A stretch of 64,000 bases of DNA from Streptococcus thermophilus (GTDB lineage Bacteria > Bacillota > Bacilli > Lactobacillales > Streptococcaceae). The stretch spans positions 620,001 through 684,000 of the forward strand of contig NZ_CP038020.1 of assembly GCF_010120595.1 (NCBI RefSeq). The letters run 5' to 3'. This document shows positions 10,261-19,110 of this stretch, in pieces. Numbering within the stretch: position 1 is the first letter of the stretch; the number at the start of each line of letters is the position of its first letter. The position numbers and the translations under genes are program-made. Under the pieces are notes generated by a model that made no database searches, was not told the DNA's origin, and saw only the letters and a list, made by a program, of their open reading frames with translations.

Positions 10261-12201
10261 ATGAAGAAATTCTTGGTCAGTATGATGGCTGTTATAACAG
10301 CTGCCATCTTGGTTGCATGCTCCAATGCTTCTAACAAAGATTTAGTTCACATCGGTGTTCTCCAATATGTAGAGCATCCTTCCTTGTCAGCGACACGTAA
10401 AGGGTTCATTGAAGAACTCAAAGAGGAAGGGTATGTCGATGGTAGGAACATTAAAATCGATTATCAGAATGCACAAGGAGATCAGTCTAACTTGCAGACG
10501 ATTTCTCAGTCGCTTATTGAAGATAATGATGTCATGTTGGCTATCGCAACCCCAGCAGCTCAGTCATTAAGCAGTTTGACAAAAGGTAAGCCAATTCTCT
10601 TTACGGCAGTGACGGATCCTGTCTCAGCTAAGTTGGTTAAATCTATGGACAATGTTGGTGGAAATGTGACGGGGACAAGTGACATGTCTCCTATCAATAA
10701 ACAGGTTGAATTGTTGAAAAAGGTCTTTCCAAACACTAAAAAAGTTGGGATTATGTATACGACCAGTGAGCGTAACTCAGAAGTTCAGGTTGAAGAAGCC
10801 AAGAGATACTTTAAGGAAGCTGGTATTGAAACGGTTATTAAGGGGATTTCATCAACCAACGATATTCAAGATACAGCCAAAAGCTTGATGAGTCAGACCG
10901 AAGTCATTTTTATTCCGACTGACAATACCATTGTTAGTGCCATTAATACCTTGGTAGACCTTTCTAAAGAGACTAAAGTTCCTGTTGTTGGTAGTGATGC
11001 TGGTAGTGTAGAAAAAGGTGTCCTATTCACTTATGGAACCAACTATGAAGCGCTTGGTCGTCAAACAGGTAAGTTAGCAGGTCGTGTTCTGCGAGGTGAG
11101 AAAGTTAAGGACATTGATGCGGAGTACCCTAAAACTCTAAATGTTGTGGTTAATCATGATATGGCTAAAGAACTTGGCATTGATGTTTCTAGCATTAGTG
11201 ATGAGGAATCTAAAGTATCAACGAAAGATGACAAACCGATTGCCAAAAAAGATAAGGGTGTCATTAAGCTTAAGGTGAATAAGTCATCTAAGAATGGCTT
11301 TTCAAATGTTGTTCTAACATCCATTTCTCAGGGACTTCTCTGGGCGATTATGGCTATTGGGGTCTTCATTACCTTCCGTATTTTGGACCTTGCCGATTTG
11401 ACAGCTGAGGGAGCCTTTCCACTTGGTGCTGCAACGACAACTATCATGATTATCCGTGGTATCAACCCAATCTTTGCAACTCTAGGTGGTTTTGTAGCTG
11501 GTATGTTTGCAGGTGCTGTGTCTGGCTTTATGCATACGAAAATGAAGATACCAGCACTATTAACAGGGATTATTACCCTAACAGGGCTCTATTCAGTTAA
11601 CCTTTTGGTTCTCGGAAGTGCCAATATCTCTCTTTCAGGACATAATACGCTAGTGACTATGGTGATGGGGCTTGGATTGTCTAAGCTGAGTGGTGTGATT
11701 CTATTAGGACTAATCTTCGTTAGTCTTGTAGTGTTTATGTTGGTTGTTCTCCTTAATACACAGGTTGGACTTGCTCTTCGTGCAACAGGTGATAATCTTG
11801 CCATGGGAGAAGCTAATGGTATCAAGGTTGATCGTATGAAGATTCTTGGTTACATGATTTCCAATGGTTTGATTGCCCTATCAGGTGCTCTCCTAGCTCA
11901 AAATAATGGCTATGCGGATATGAATATGGGTACAGGTACAATCGTAAATGGCTTGGCTGCAATCATCTTGGCTGAGGTTATCGTTAAGTATTTACCACTT
12001 GGCAAACGTCTTTGGTCAATTGTTGTCGGAGCTGTTCTCTACCGTTTGGTCTTGGTTATGATCCTTGCCATGAACGTTGATGCTCAAATGCTGAAATTAG
12101 CTTCAGCTATCTTGCTTGCTATCATCCTTTATGTGCCTGAAGTACGACAAAAATTGAAAATCAATCCTAACAAATCCTTGACTCCAGGAGGTGATAAGTA
12201 G
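10261..12201 (+). CDS. ABC importer: substrate-binding lipoprotein fused to permease (TrpX-TrpY type)
   Basis: 646 residues in one frame. Residues 1-22 are a lipoprotein signal with lipobox LVAC. Residues 23 to about 305 are an ABC_sub_bind (DUF534-type) binding domain. A Lys/Ser-rich linker runs to about 345. From there to the end are eight or nine membrane spans of a BPD_transp_2-type permease. In other streptococci these are two genes, predicted to take up tryptophan (TrpX, TrpY). The substrate is inferred, not shown. ATG 10261 is chosen over GTG 10252 because AGAGGTG (10248-10254) is spaced for it. The following ATPase gene overlaps the stop codon by one base. Expression is probably governed by the upstream attenuator-like leader. 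Confidence 0.85.
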   Translation: MKKFLVSMMAVITAAILVACSNASNKDLVHIGVLQYVEHPSLSATRKGFIEELKEEGYVDGRNIKIDYQNAQGDQSNLQTISQSLIEDNDVMLAIATPAAQSLSSLTKGKPILFTAVTDPVSAKLVKSMDNVGGNVTGTSDMSPINKQVELLKKVFPNTKKVGIMYTTSERNSEVQVEEAKRYFKEAGIETVIKGISSTNDIQDTAKSLMSQTEVIFIPTDNTIVSAINTLVDLSKETKVPVVGSDAGSVEKGVLFTYGTNYEALGRQTGKLAGRVLRGEKVKDIDAEYPKTLNVVVNHDMAKELGIDVSSISDEESKVSTKDDKPIAKKDKGVIKLKVNKSSKNGFSNVVLTSISQGLLWAIMAIGVFITFRILDLADLTAEGAFPLGAATTTIMIIRGINPIFATLGGFVAGMFAGAVSGFMHTKMKIPALLTGIITLTGLYSVNLLVLGSANISLSGHNTLVTMVMGLGLSKLSGVILLGLIFVSLVVFMLVVLLNTQVGLALRATGDNLAMGEANGIKVDRMKILGYMISNGLIALSGALLAQNNGYADMNMGTGTIVNGLAAIILAEVIVKYLPLGKRLWSIVVGAVLYRLVLVMILAMNVDAQMLKLASAILLAIILYVPEVRQKLKINPNKSLTPGGDK

Positions 12202-13004
12202 TGGCTTTACTTAGTTTACAACAGATTCATAAAACCTTTGAAAAAGGCACAGTCAATGAAAATCACGTCCTGCGTGGTTTAGATCTCGACATTGAACAGG
12301 GAGATTTTATCTCTGTCATCGGGGGAAACGGTGCTGGTAAGTCAACCTTGATGAATTCAATTGCTGGTGTTCTCAGCATTGATGAGGGGGATATCTTGTT
12401 GGACGGTCAATCTATTAAGAAAGCATCTGTAGATGAGCGCTCTAAAGACATTAGCCGTGTTTTCCAAGATTCTCGAATGGGTACAGCGACAAACCTTTCT
12501 ATCGAAGAAAATATGGCAATCGCCTATCGTCGTGGCAAGAAACGTAGCTTCTTTAAAAAGTCTATCACTGAAAGTGAACGTCAAATATTCAAGGAAGCCT
12601 TGGTAGATCTTGGTCTTGGTCTTGAGAATCGTATGAAGACTGATGCTAATTTCTTGTCAGGTGGACAACGTCAGGCCTTGACGCTTGCTATGGCGACCTT
12701 GGTTCGTCCAAAGATTTTGCTGCTAGATGAACATACAGCAGCACTGGATCCTAAGACAAGTGACATGGTCATGAATTTGACGCGTAAGATTGTTGAAGAA
12801 CAAAAGTTGACAACTCTTATGATTACCCACAATATGGAACATGCTATCGAATATGGAAACCGTTTAGTTATGCTCTATCATGGTAAGATCGTCGTAGATG
12901 TGCAAGGTGAAAAAAAGAAAAACCTCACTGTTGCAGAGCTTATGGCCCTCTTCCACAAAAATAGTGGACAAGTTCTCAATGACGATGCCTTGGTACTCGG
13001 TTAA
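12201..13004 (+). CDS. ABC importer ATP-binding protein (TrpZ type)
   Basis: 267 residues. It powers the fused binding-protein/permease encoded just upstream. Walker A is GGNGAGKST, the signature is LSGGQRQALTLA, and Walker B is ILLLDEHTAALDP, with the switch histidine in MITHNMEHA. The start is GTG, whose G is the last base of the preceding TAG stop, with GGAGGTG upstream in the end of that gene, so translation is coupled. A strong terminator follows. Substrate assignment follows the partner gene and is tentative. Confidence 0.9.
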   Translation: MALLSLQQIHKTFEKGTVNENHVLRGLDLDIEQGDFISVIGGNGAGKSTLMNSIAGVLSIDEGDILLDGQSIKKASVDERSKDISRVFQDSRMGTATNLSIEENMAIAYRRGKKRSFFKKSITESERQIFKEALVDLGLGLENRMKTDANFLSGGQRQALTLAMATLVRPKILLLDEHTAALDPKTSDMVMNLTRKIVEEQKLTTLMITHNMEHAIEYGNRLVMLYHGKIVVDVQGEKKKNLTVAELMALFHKNSGQVLNDDALVLG

Positions 13005-13016
13005 TATAATAGAAAA

Positions 13017-13052
13017 AAACTATCCAAAGTTTAGATTTTGGATAGTTTTTTC
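13017..13052 (+). terminator. Intrinsic terminator after the ABC importer
   Basis: AAACTATCCAAA (13017-13028) pairs perfectly with TTTGGATAGTTT (13037-13048), followed by T residues. Confidence 0.85.
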
Positions 13053-13080
13053 TTGACTATTTTTGACTAAGTGCTAAAAT
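13053..13080 (+). promoter_or_regulatory. Promoter of groES-groEL
   Basis: TTGACT (13053-13058) and the extended -10 TGCTAAAAT (TAAAAT 13075-13080) are 16 bases apart. It ends 11 bases before the CIRCE operator, so HrcA bound there would block early transcription. Confidence 0.7.
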
Positions 13081-13091
13081 GAAAATATAGA

Positions 13092-13118
13092 TTAGCAGTT
13101 GTCTATCGTGAGTGCTAA
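13092..13118 (+). promoter_or_regulatory. CIRCE operator (HrcA-binding site)
   Basis: TTAGCAGTT, nine bases, GAGTGCTAA. The right half matches the CIRCE consensus exactly. The left half has two changes from TTAGCACTC. It lies in the groES leader. A further half-site-like GTGCTAAA overlaps the -10 at 13071-13078. HrcA repression of groESL is established in streptococci; hrcA itself is not in this window. Confidence 0.85.
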
Positions 13119-13170
13119 AACAACATTTTAAACGTTGCTAATCTAAATAACATTTTTGGAGGTAATTGGT

Positions 13171-13458
13171 ATGGCATTAAAACCATTGGGCGATCGTATC
13201 ATCGTCCGTTTTGAAGAAACAGAAGAAAAAACAGCTAGTGGCTTTGTATTGGCAGGAGCTAGTCATGAAACAACTAAGACTGCAGAGGTCTTGGCGGTAG
13301 GTGAAGGTACCCGTACTCTTACTGGGGAATTGATTGCACCTAGTGTTGCAGTAGGCGATAAGGTCCTTGTTGAAAATGGTACAGGTGTCAGTGTTAAAGA
13401 CGGAGAAGATTCCGTTTCAATTATCCGTGAAGCAGATATTTTAGCAGTCCTAGCTTAA
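13171..13458 (+). CDS. groES: Co-chaperonin GroES
   Basis: 95 residues starting [13 protein letters not shown]. It forms the heptameric lid of the GroEL chamber. The mobile loop (about residues 17-33, around [20 protein letters not shown]) and the KVLVENGTG roof segment are visible. ATG 13171 is used rather than the in-frame ATG at 13156, since GGAGG (13158-13162) sits 8 bases upstream. groEL follows after 48 bases. Both are under the CIRCE operator. Confidence 0.97.
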   Translation: MALKPLGDRIIVRFEETEEKTASGFVLAGASHETTKTAEVLAVGEGTRTLTGELIAPSVAVGDKVLVENGTGVSVKDGEDSVSIIREADILAVLA

Positions 13459-13500
13459 ATTCTTGCTAATCAGATATAAATTAAGATAAAGAAGGAGTGA

Positions 13501-15126
<1,626 letters not shown>

Positions 15127-15171
15127 GATTTAAGAAAGAAAAAAACCTAGGAGAAGTCGAGAAATGAACTG

Positions 15172-15217
15172 CACCCCAAAAGTTAGACAGAAAAAATCTA
15201 ACTTTTGAGGTGTTTTT
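15172..15217 (+). terminator. Terminator hairpin at the IS left end
   Basis: CACCCCAAAAGTTAGA (15172-15187) pairs with TCTAACTTTTGAGGTG (15197-15212) with one mismatch, followed by TTTTT. It uses the inverted repeat itself as one arm. It blocks outside transcription from entering the transposase genes and is now also the first terminator after groEL. Confidence 0.75.
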
Positions 15218-15220
15218 ATT

Positions 15221-15784
15221 ATGAAACTAACTTATGAAGATAAAGTTCAAATATATGAATTGAGAAATCAAGGTCAAACCTTCAACCAACTTTCAAAACG
15301 ATTTGGTGTGGATGCTTCTGGATTAAGATATATGACGAGATTGATTGAACGTTACGGAATAGAAATTATCAAGAAAGGTAAGAATTGTTACTATTCACCA
15401 GAATTAAAACAAGAAATGATTGATAAAGTGCTACTTGAAGGTCGTTCACAAAAAAGTGTAAGTCTTGATTATTGTCTTCCAAGTGGTGGAATGTTGCCTA
15501 ATTGGATAGCACAATACAAGAAAAATGGGTATACTATTGTTGAGAAAACAAGAGGGAGACCGCCTAAAATGGGACGTAAACGTAAGAAAACTTGGGAATA
15601 AATGACAGAACTAGAGCGACTCCAAGAGGAGAATGAACGCTTACGTACCGAGGTGGCCTACCTAAAAAAGTTAAAAGAGTTAGAGGAAAGGGACGAAGCC
15701 TTACAGCGAGAAAGGCAGAGACAATTAGAGAAATGGTTTCAGGAGGATTTCGACTCGATTTACTTCTTGAAACAGCACGTTTAG
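15221..15784 (+). pseudogene. IS orfA (helix-turn-helix protein), nonsense mutation
   Basis: The first 126 residues have two helix-turn-helix segments ([20 protein letters not shown] and a second near residue 65). TAA at 15599-15601 interrupts the frame. After it the same frame continues with the leucine-zipper segment ELERLQEENERLRTEVAYLK, which normally forms the end of OrfA. A slippery A AAA AAG (15664-15670), in the right phase for -1 frameshifting into orfB, lies in this segment. OrfA binds IS ends and, by frameshift, makes the OrfAB transposase. Confidence 0.8.
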
Positions 15785-16346
15785 CTCGCTCGACTTACTA
15801 TTATCAGTTGAAACCACTAGATGGGCACGACAAAGATAAAGAGACTAAAGGCGAAATTCAAGAAATTTATTATGAGAATAAAGGAAATTATGGCTATCGC
15901 CGAATAACTCTTGAATTGAGGAATCGTGGTTTTGTAGTGAACCAGAAGAAGGTCCAACGTCTGATGAAGCTCCTTGGTTTAAGTTCCCAAATTCGTCGTA
16001 AACGCAAGTATTCTTCATACCAAGGAGAAGTTGGCAAGAAAGCAGATAACCTTAGTGACCAAGGTTGGCAATACCAACATCAGTATTATCATCAATTTTT
16101 AGAGGATAAAGGGACCCCCAACCGTCAATGTCACGTAAGGGGAATCGTCCAGACAATGGCATGATGGGATCCTTCTTTGGTATTCTTAAGTCTGAGATGT
16201 TTTATGGTTACGAGAAGACGTTTCACTCACTTGAGCAATTGGAACAAGCTATTGCAGACTATATTGATTATTACAACAACAAACGCATTAAGGTAAAATT
16301 AAAAGTACTCAGTCCTGTGCAATACAGAACTAAATCCTTTGGATAA
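15665..16346 (+). pseudogene. IS orfB (DDE transposase), internal deletion and frameshift
   Basis: The orfB frame is open from the slippery site, through ARSTYYYQLKP and the YGYRRITLELRNRG region, to KKADNL. It then jumps to SDQGWQYQHQYYHQF. About 80 residues that include the first two catalytic aspartates are missing; they are present in the copy at 50360-51089. A net frame change near 16110 puts the C-terminal part (SFFGILKSEMFYGYEKTF and onward) in another frame. The transposase is inactive. Confidence 0.85.
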
Positions 16347-16418
16347 ATTAGTTGTCTAACTTTTTGGGGTCAATACAAAACTTTTTCTGAGTTTTCTTTT
16401 TTTATTAGTTATTGTTAA

Positions 16419-17263
16419 TTAATGAAAAGGGTTAAACATATCAGAACTTCCTTGTTTACCTGACATCTGCATCATAATTTGTTGCTGTCTAGTGCGTTCT
16501 GCTTCCTTATTCGTATTGATAGAAATAATAAGCAAGATGATCCATCCAATGAAAGTCCAGCTTAACAGTATTGAGAAAAAAAGATTAGCCATTTCTTTTC
16601 TGTTTTGTTTAGAAGTGCTGGTAGGATGTCAATAATGATTGCTGGTAGACCCACAATCAAAGTCCAAAATGTCAAACCTGATCCCATGCTAGAATCGTCT
16701 CCAATAACTCCAAGTAAGAACCATCCAAGAGCCCAAAGGATAACTGGTATGGTAGCGATGGCTATCATGATGAGGTTTGTTTGAGATTTATTTTCTGGCT
16801 TTTTCCAAGCCTCATTAAGAGTGCTGTTTGTTTGTGGGAAGCTTGCATGAGCTTACTCGGCAAAGGAATTTAAAGGCTTATTAGTAGTGTCTTGTATTGG
16901 ATTTATTTGTTCTTGAAAGTTGGCTGTTGGAGCTTCTTGACCTATGTTAGGAGTTTGGAAAGTTTGTCTTTCATCGATACTAGAATCATCCAAGGATTCT
17001 TCAGTGACATCATAATTGTCAACATCATTTTTGACAGTTTCTACAGTCTCTGCTGATGGTTCAGGTTCTGTATGTTCAACAGTTTCTGAGTTTTGTGTCT
17101 TTTCTACAGTCTCTTTTTGTGAGAGTTTTTTTGTTGCTTCGACAGTTTGTTTGGGGGTTTCTCAGACAAACTCGCCTCGATTGGCTGCTTCAGCCATTTC
17201 TTGGATACTTGGATTACGTCCGTGGACTGCTTGGAAAAAATCAATCCAATCTTGTTGTTTCAT
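16419..17263 (-). pseudogene. Decayed membrane protein gene
   Basis: Reading leftward from ATG 17263 (GGAG upstream), the frame gives MKQQDWIDFFQAVHGRNPSI, then an in-frame TGA (17162-17164). A Thr/Glu-rich spacer follows to an in-frame TAA (16854-16856), then two membrane spans (IAIATIPVILWALGWFLLGV and LTFWTLIVGLPAIIIDILPA). Near 16580 the frame shifts, and the other frame continues LLSWTFIGWIILLIISINTN to a final TAA at 16419. The short N-terminal domain is a streptococcal module also seen on TM2-type proteins. Function unknown. It sits beside a TM2 gene and another decayed gene, suggesting a decaying membrane-protein locus. Confidence 0.7.
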
Positions 17264-17360
17264 ATAGTTAAACTCCATTTGTTTCGATTATAAATTTTGA
17301 TGCTTACAATTATAGCAATAGTGTAAGGGATATGCAATGGGAGTTGGATAGGACAGTTTA

Positions 17361-17400
17361 TTTCTCTATAATCTTTTTGTCACTAAAGATTATAGAGAAA
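17361..17400. repeat. Perfect 16-bp inverted repeat
   Basis: TTTCTCTATAATCTTT (17361-17376) and AAAGATTATAGAGAAA (17385-17400) flank an 8-base loop that contains the stop codon of the downstream-reading pseudogene. Neither strand has a T tract after the stem, so it is not a standard intrinsic terminator, although its place at a gene end suggests a role in ending or stabilising transcripts. Confidence 0.7.
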
Positions 17401-17661
17401 GAAATAGGTTAAGATATAGACCACTAGAGGATATATCAGTGGATTATAGTCCCAGGCTCCTTGCCAATCTAGGTGTAAGAGTCTAACACTAGCGCGTGTC
17501 AAACCTGCGCTTCACCCCTTGAGTCCAAATGGTTTTAGGATAAGGTTGAGTGGTGTTGGGAGATGTAAAAGGTAGACTCCATAAATTGCCATTAAAACTA
17601 AGAGATATAATCTAAAAAAACGCTGGTGGTAGGCCCACAAGCGTGTGAAATAGTTTTTCAT
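17383..17661 (-). pseudogene. DUF2752 family membrane protein, nonsense mutation
   Basis: The frame starts MKNYFTRLWAYHQRFFRLYL, runs through a membrane span, hits TGA at 17512-17514, and continues in frame as SAGLTRASVRLLHLDWQGAW then DYNPLIYPLV and a second span to TAG. GLTRA with downstream NP is the DUF2752 hallmark (normally CPGCGLTRA); the stop falls where a cysteine codon is expected. The start codon overlaps the stop of the TM2 gene by one base, so they were translationally coupled. DUF2752 genes commonly accompany TM2 genes; role unknown. Confidence 0.75.
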
Positions 17662-17993
17662 TACCCAATAACAGCAAAAAGTTTTTGATCATTTGATTGG
17701 CGAGTAGCATCCATGATGAGAAACCAGTCAATGATTGACCAGATACCACAACCACCACATGTCAAAAGTTTACCGATACCAAGACCAACTTGTCCCAACA
17801 TAAAGCGGTCGATTCCAAGAGAACCACCAAAGAGTGAGATGACAAGCATCATCGTAGGATCTTGGAAGCTGATTGAGTAAAGCAGTGAAAGTTGCTGTTC
17901 AGGAAGTGCCTCAAGACGTTGGCGGATGTACTGAACTTGTTCTGTTGGGAAATACTTAGCGTTAATTGCTAGCCATTGATCGACTGGATTCAT
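17661..17993 (-). CDS. TM2 domain-containing protein
   Basis: 110 residues. The first 50 are hydrophilic (MNPVDQWLAINAKYFPTEQV). Then a TM2 domain of two spans joined by a short turn: MLVISLFGGSLGIDRFMLGQ, then GLGIGKLLTCGGCGIWSIID with WFLIM. The Gly-Asp-Arg-Phe and GKLLT...GGxGIWxxxD residues define the family. Molecular function is not known. It overlaps the DUF2752 pseudogene downstream. The region 17994-18172 before the next gene shows no gene. Confidence 0.85.
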   Translation of the reverse strand: MNPVDQWLAINAKYFPTEQVQYIRQRLEALPEQQLSLLYSISFQDPTMMLVISLFGGSLGIDRFMLGQVGLGIGKLLTCGGCGIWSIIDWFLIMDATRQSNDQKLFAVIG

Positions 17994-18172
17994 AATTAAA
18001 CACTCCTAAAATTTTAAATTATACGTAAAGGATAACATAATGTAAAGGAGAGTCAAGGTAGTCAAGGCTTTCGAAATCAATAAAAGCAACTTATTTGCAA
18101 GGTTCCGCTGTCTTATAACGAGAAGATCATTAGGATAATCCTTTCGCACTATGTTTGAGAGTGAGTTTGCTT

Positions 18173-19045
18173 TTATGATTTGTGATTTCTCAACACTTGT
18201 TCAAAACTTTCTGATTTAACCTTAACAGTGACTTTTTCGAGTGTTAAGGGGTGAGTGAAACTAAGGGAGTGGGCGTGTAGCATGAGTCTAGATGCTGGCT
18301 GATAACTGTAAAGTGGGTCCCCCAGAATAGCATGACCGTGATGGGACAGATGCACACGAATTTGGTGAGTTCGGCCGGTTTTTAGTTGGCAGTTGACCAG
18401 ACTGGCTCCTTCAAAGGTTTTGAGACGTGTGACGGTTGTATACGCACTCTGCCCTTTTCGAGGATCCACCACCCGTTTTCTACGATCGTGGCGGTCGCGT
18501 CCAATCTTATCCTTATAAACAGTTTTCTTGGTCTGAAATTTACCTTCAGTCAATGCCCAGTATTGACGCTGAATCATCTTATCTTCTAAAAGCCGGTTAA
18601 GAATTGGCAGGATAAACGGATTTTTAGCGAAAAGCACAGCTCCACTAGTTTCCATATCTAGTCGATGAACGACGTAACAGGTTTGCCCACAATAAGCCGA
18701 AACATGGTTAAGAAGAGCGATTTCTGTGGGTTCATTGCCATGCGTCTTCATTCCTTCAGGCTTATTGACCACGATGAGATGCGAATCCTCATAGAGAGGC
18801 TTTACCAAATTGGCATCTCCCATAGGGATAGTTTTATTAGGATAGTCCTCTGTGTCAAAGGTCAGGCTAATCCTATCACCTTCTTTAACAGGACTCTGCC
18901 AATTAATAGTTTCTCCATTGATAAGGACATATTTTTTCGTGCGTAGGAAATGACGAATCTTACGAGGAATGAGGAGTTTGGTTTCTAGTAATTCTTTGAC
19001 AGTTGTTGCAGGGTAGGGATTGATAATTTCTACGTGTAAAGTCAT
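18173..19045 (-). CDS. RluA-family RNA pseudouridine synthase
   Basis: 290 residues. It converts specific uridines to pseudouridine in rRNA or tRNA; the exact site is not predictable. An S4-like N-terminal segment (IRHFLRTKKYVLINGE) precedes the catalytic domain with VVHRLDMETSGAVLF, where the aspartate is catalytic, and the C-terminal GRTHQIRVHLSHHGHAILGD signature. The promoter's extended -10 ends 6 bases before ATG, so the mRNA appears leaderless. There is no Shine-Dalgarno sequence. It is divergent from pbp2A. Confidence 0.9.
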   Translation of the reverse strand: MTLHVEIINPYPATTVKELLETKLLIPRKIRHFLRTKKYVLINGETINWQSPVKEGDRISLTFDTEDYPNKTIPMGDANLVKPLYEDSHLIVVNKPEGMKTHGNEPTEIALLNHVSAYCGQTCYVVHRLDMETSGAVLFAKNPFILPILNRLLEDKMIQRQYWALTEGKFQTKKTVYKDKIGRDRHDRRKRVVDPRKGQSAYTTVTRLKTFEGASLVNCQLKTGRTHQIRVHLSHHGHAILGDPLYSYQPASRLMLHAHSLSFTHPLTLEKVTVKVKSESFEQVLRNHKS

Positions 19046-19051
19046 AGTTTC

Positions 19052-19060
19052 ATTATATCA
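19052..19060 (-). promoter_or_regulatory. Extended -10 of the rluA-type gene, leaderless geometry
   Basis: On the minus strand TGATATAAT occupies 19060-19052, followed by six bases and ATG at 19045. A start 6-7 bases after the -10 would coincide with the A of the start codon. Confidence 0.7.
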
Positions 19061-19095
19061 TGAACGTTTAAAAGAGGACAGAACCTGTAAAAACT

Positions 19096-19104
19096 TGGTA
19101 TAAT
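19096..19104 (+). promoter_or_regulatory. Extended -10 of pbp2A, leaderless geometry
   Basis: TGGTATAAT (TATAAT at 19099-19104) is followed by six bases and then ATG 19111. There is no ribosome-binding site between. It mirrors the divergent promoter 36 bases away. Confidence 0.7.
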
Positions 19105-19110
19105 AGGTTT

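Larger units (their letters stand above)
15165..16372 (+). mobile_element. Defective IS3-family (IS150-group, IS861-like) insertion sequence, copy 1
   Basis: Ends are the imperfect inverted repeats TGAACTGCACCCCAAAAGTT on the left and the complement of TGACCCCAAAAAGTTAGACA on the right. No clear target duplication is seen. It holds an orfA with a nonsense codon and an orfB with an internal deletion and a frameshift, so it cannot move by itself. A relative with different deletions lies at 50360-51089. The family name IS861-like is by resemblance only. Confidence 0.85.

Noticed and set aside
17016..17271. Plus-strand ORFs of 71-83 codons
   Set aside because: They are reverse-strand shadows of the decayed membrane-protein gene that reads the other way, with Ser/Phe/Val-rich low-complexity translations.
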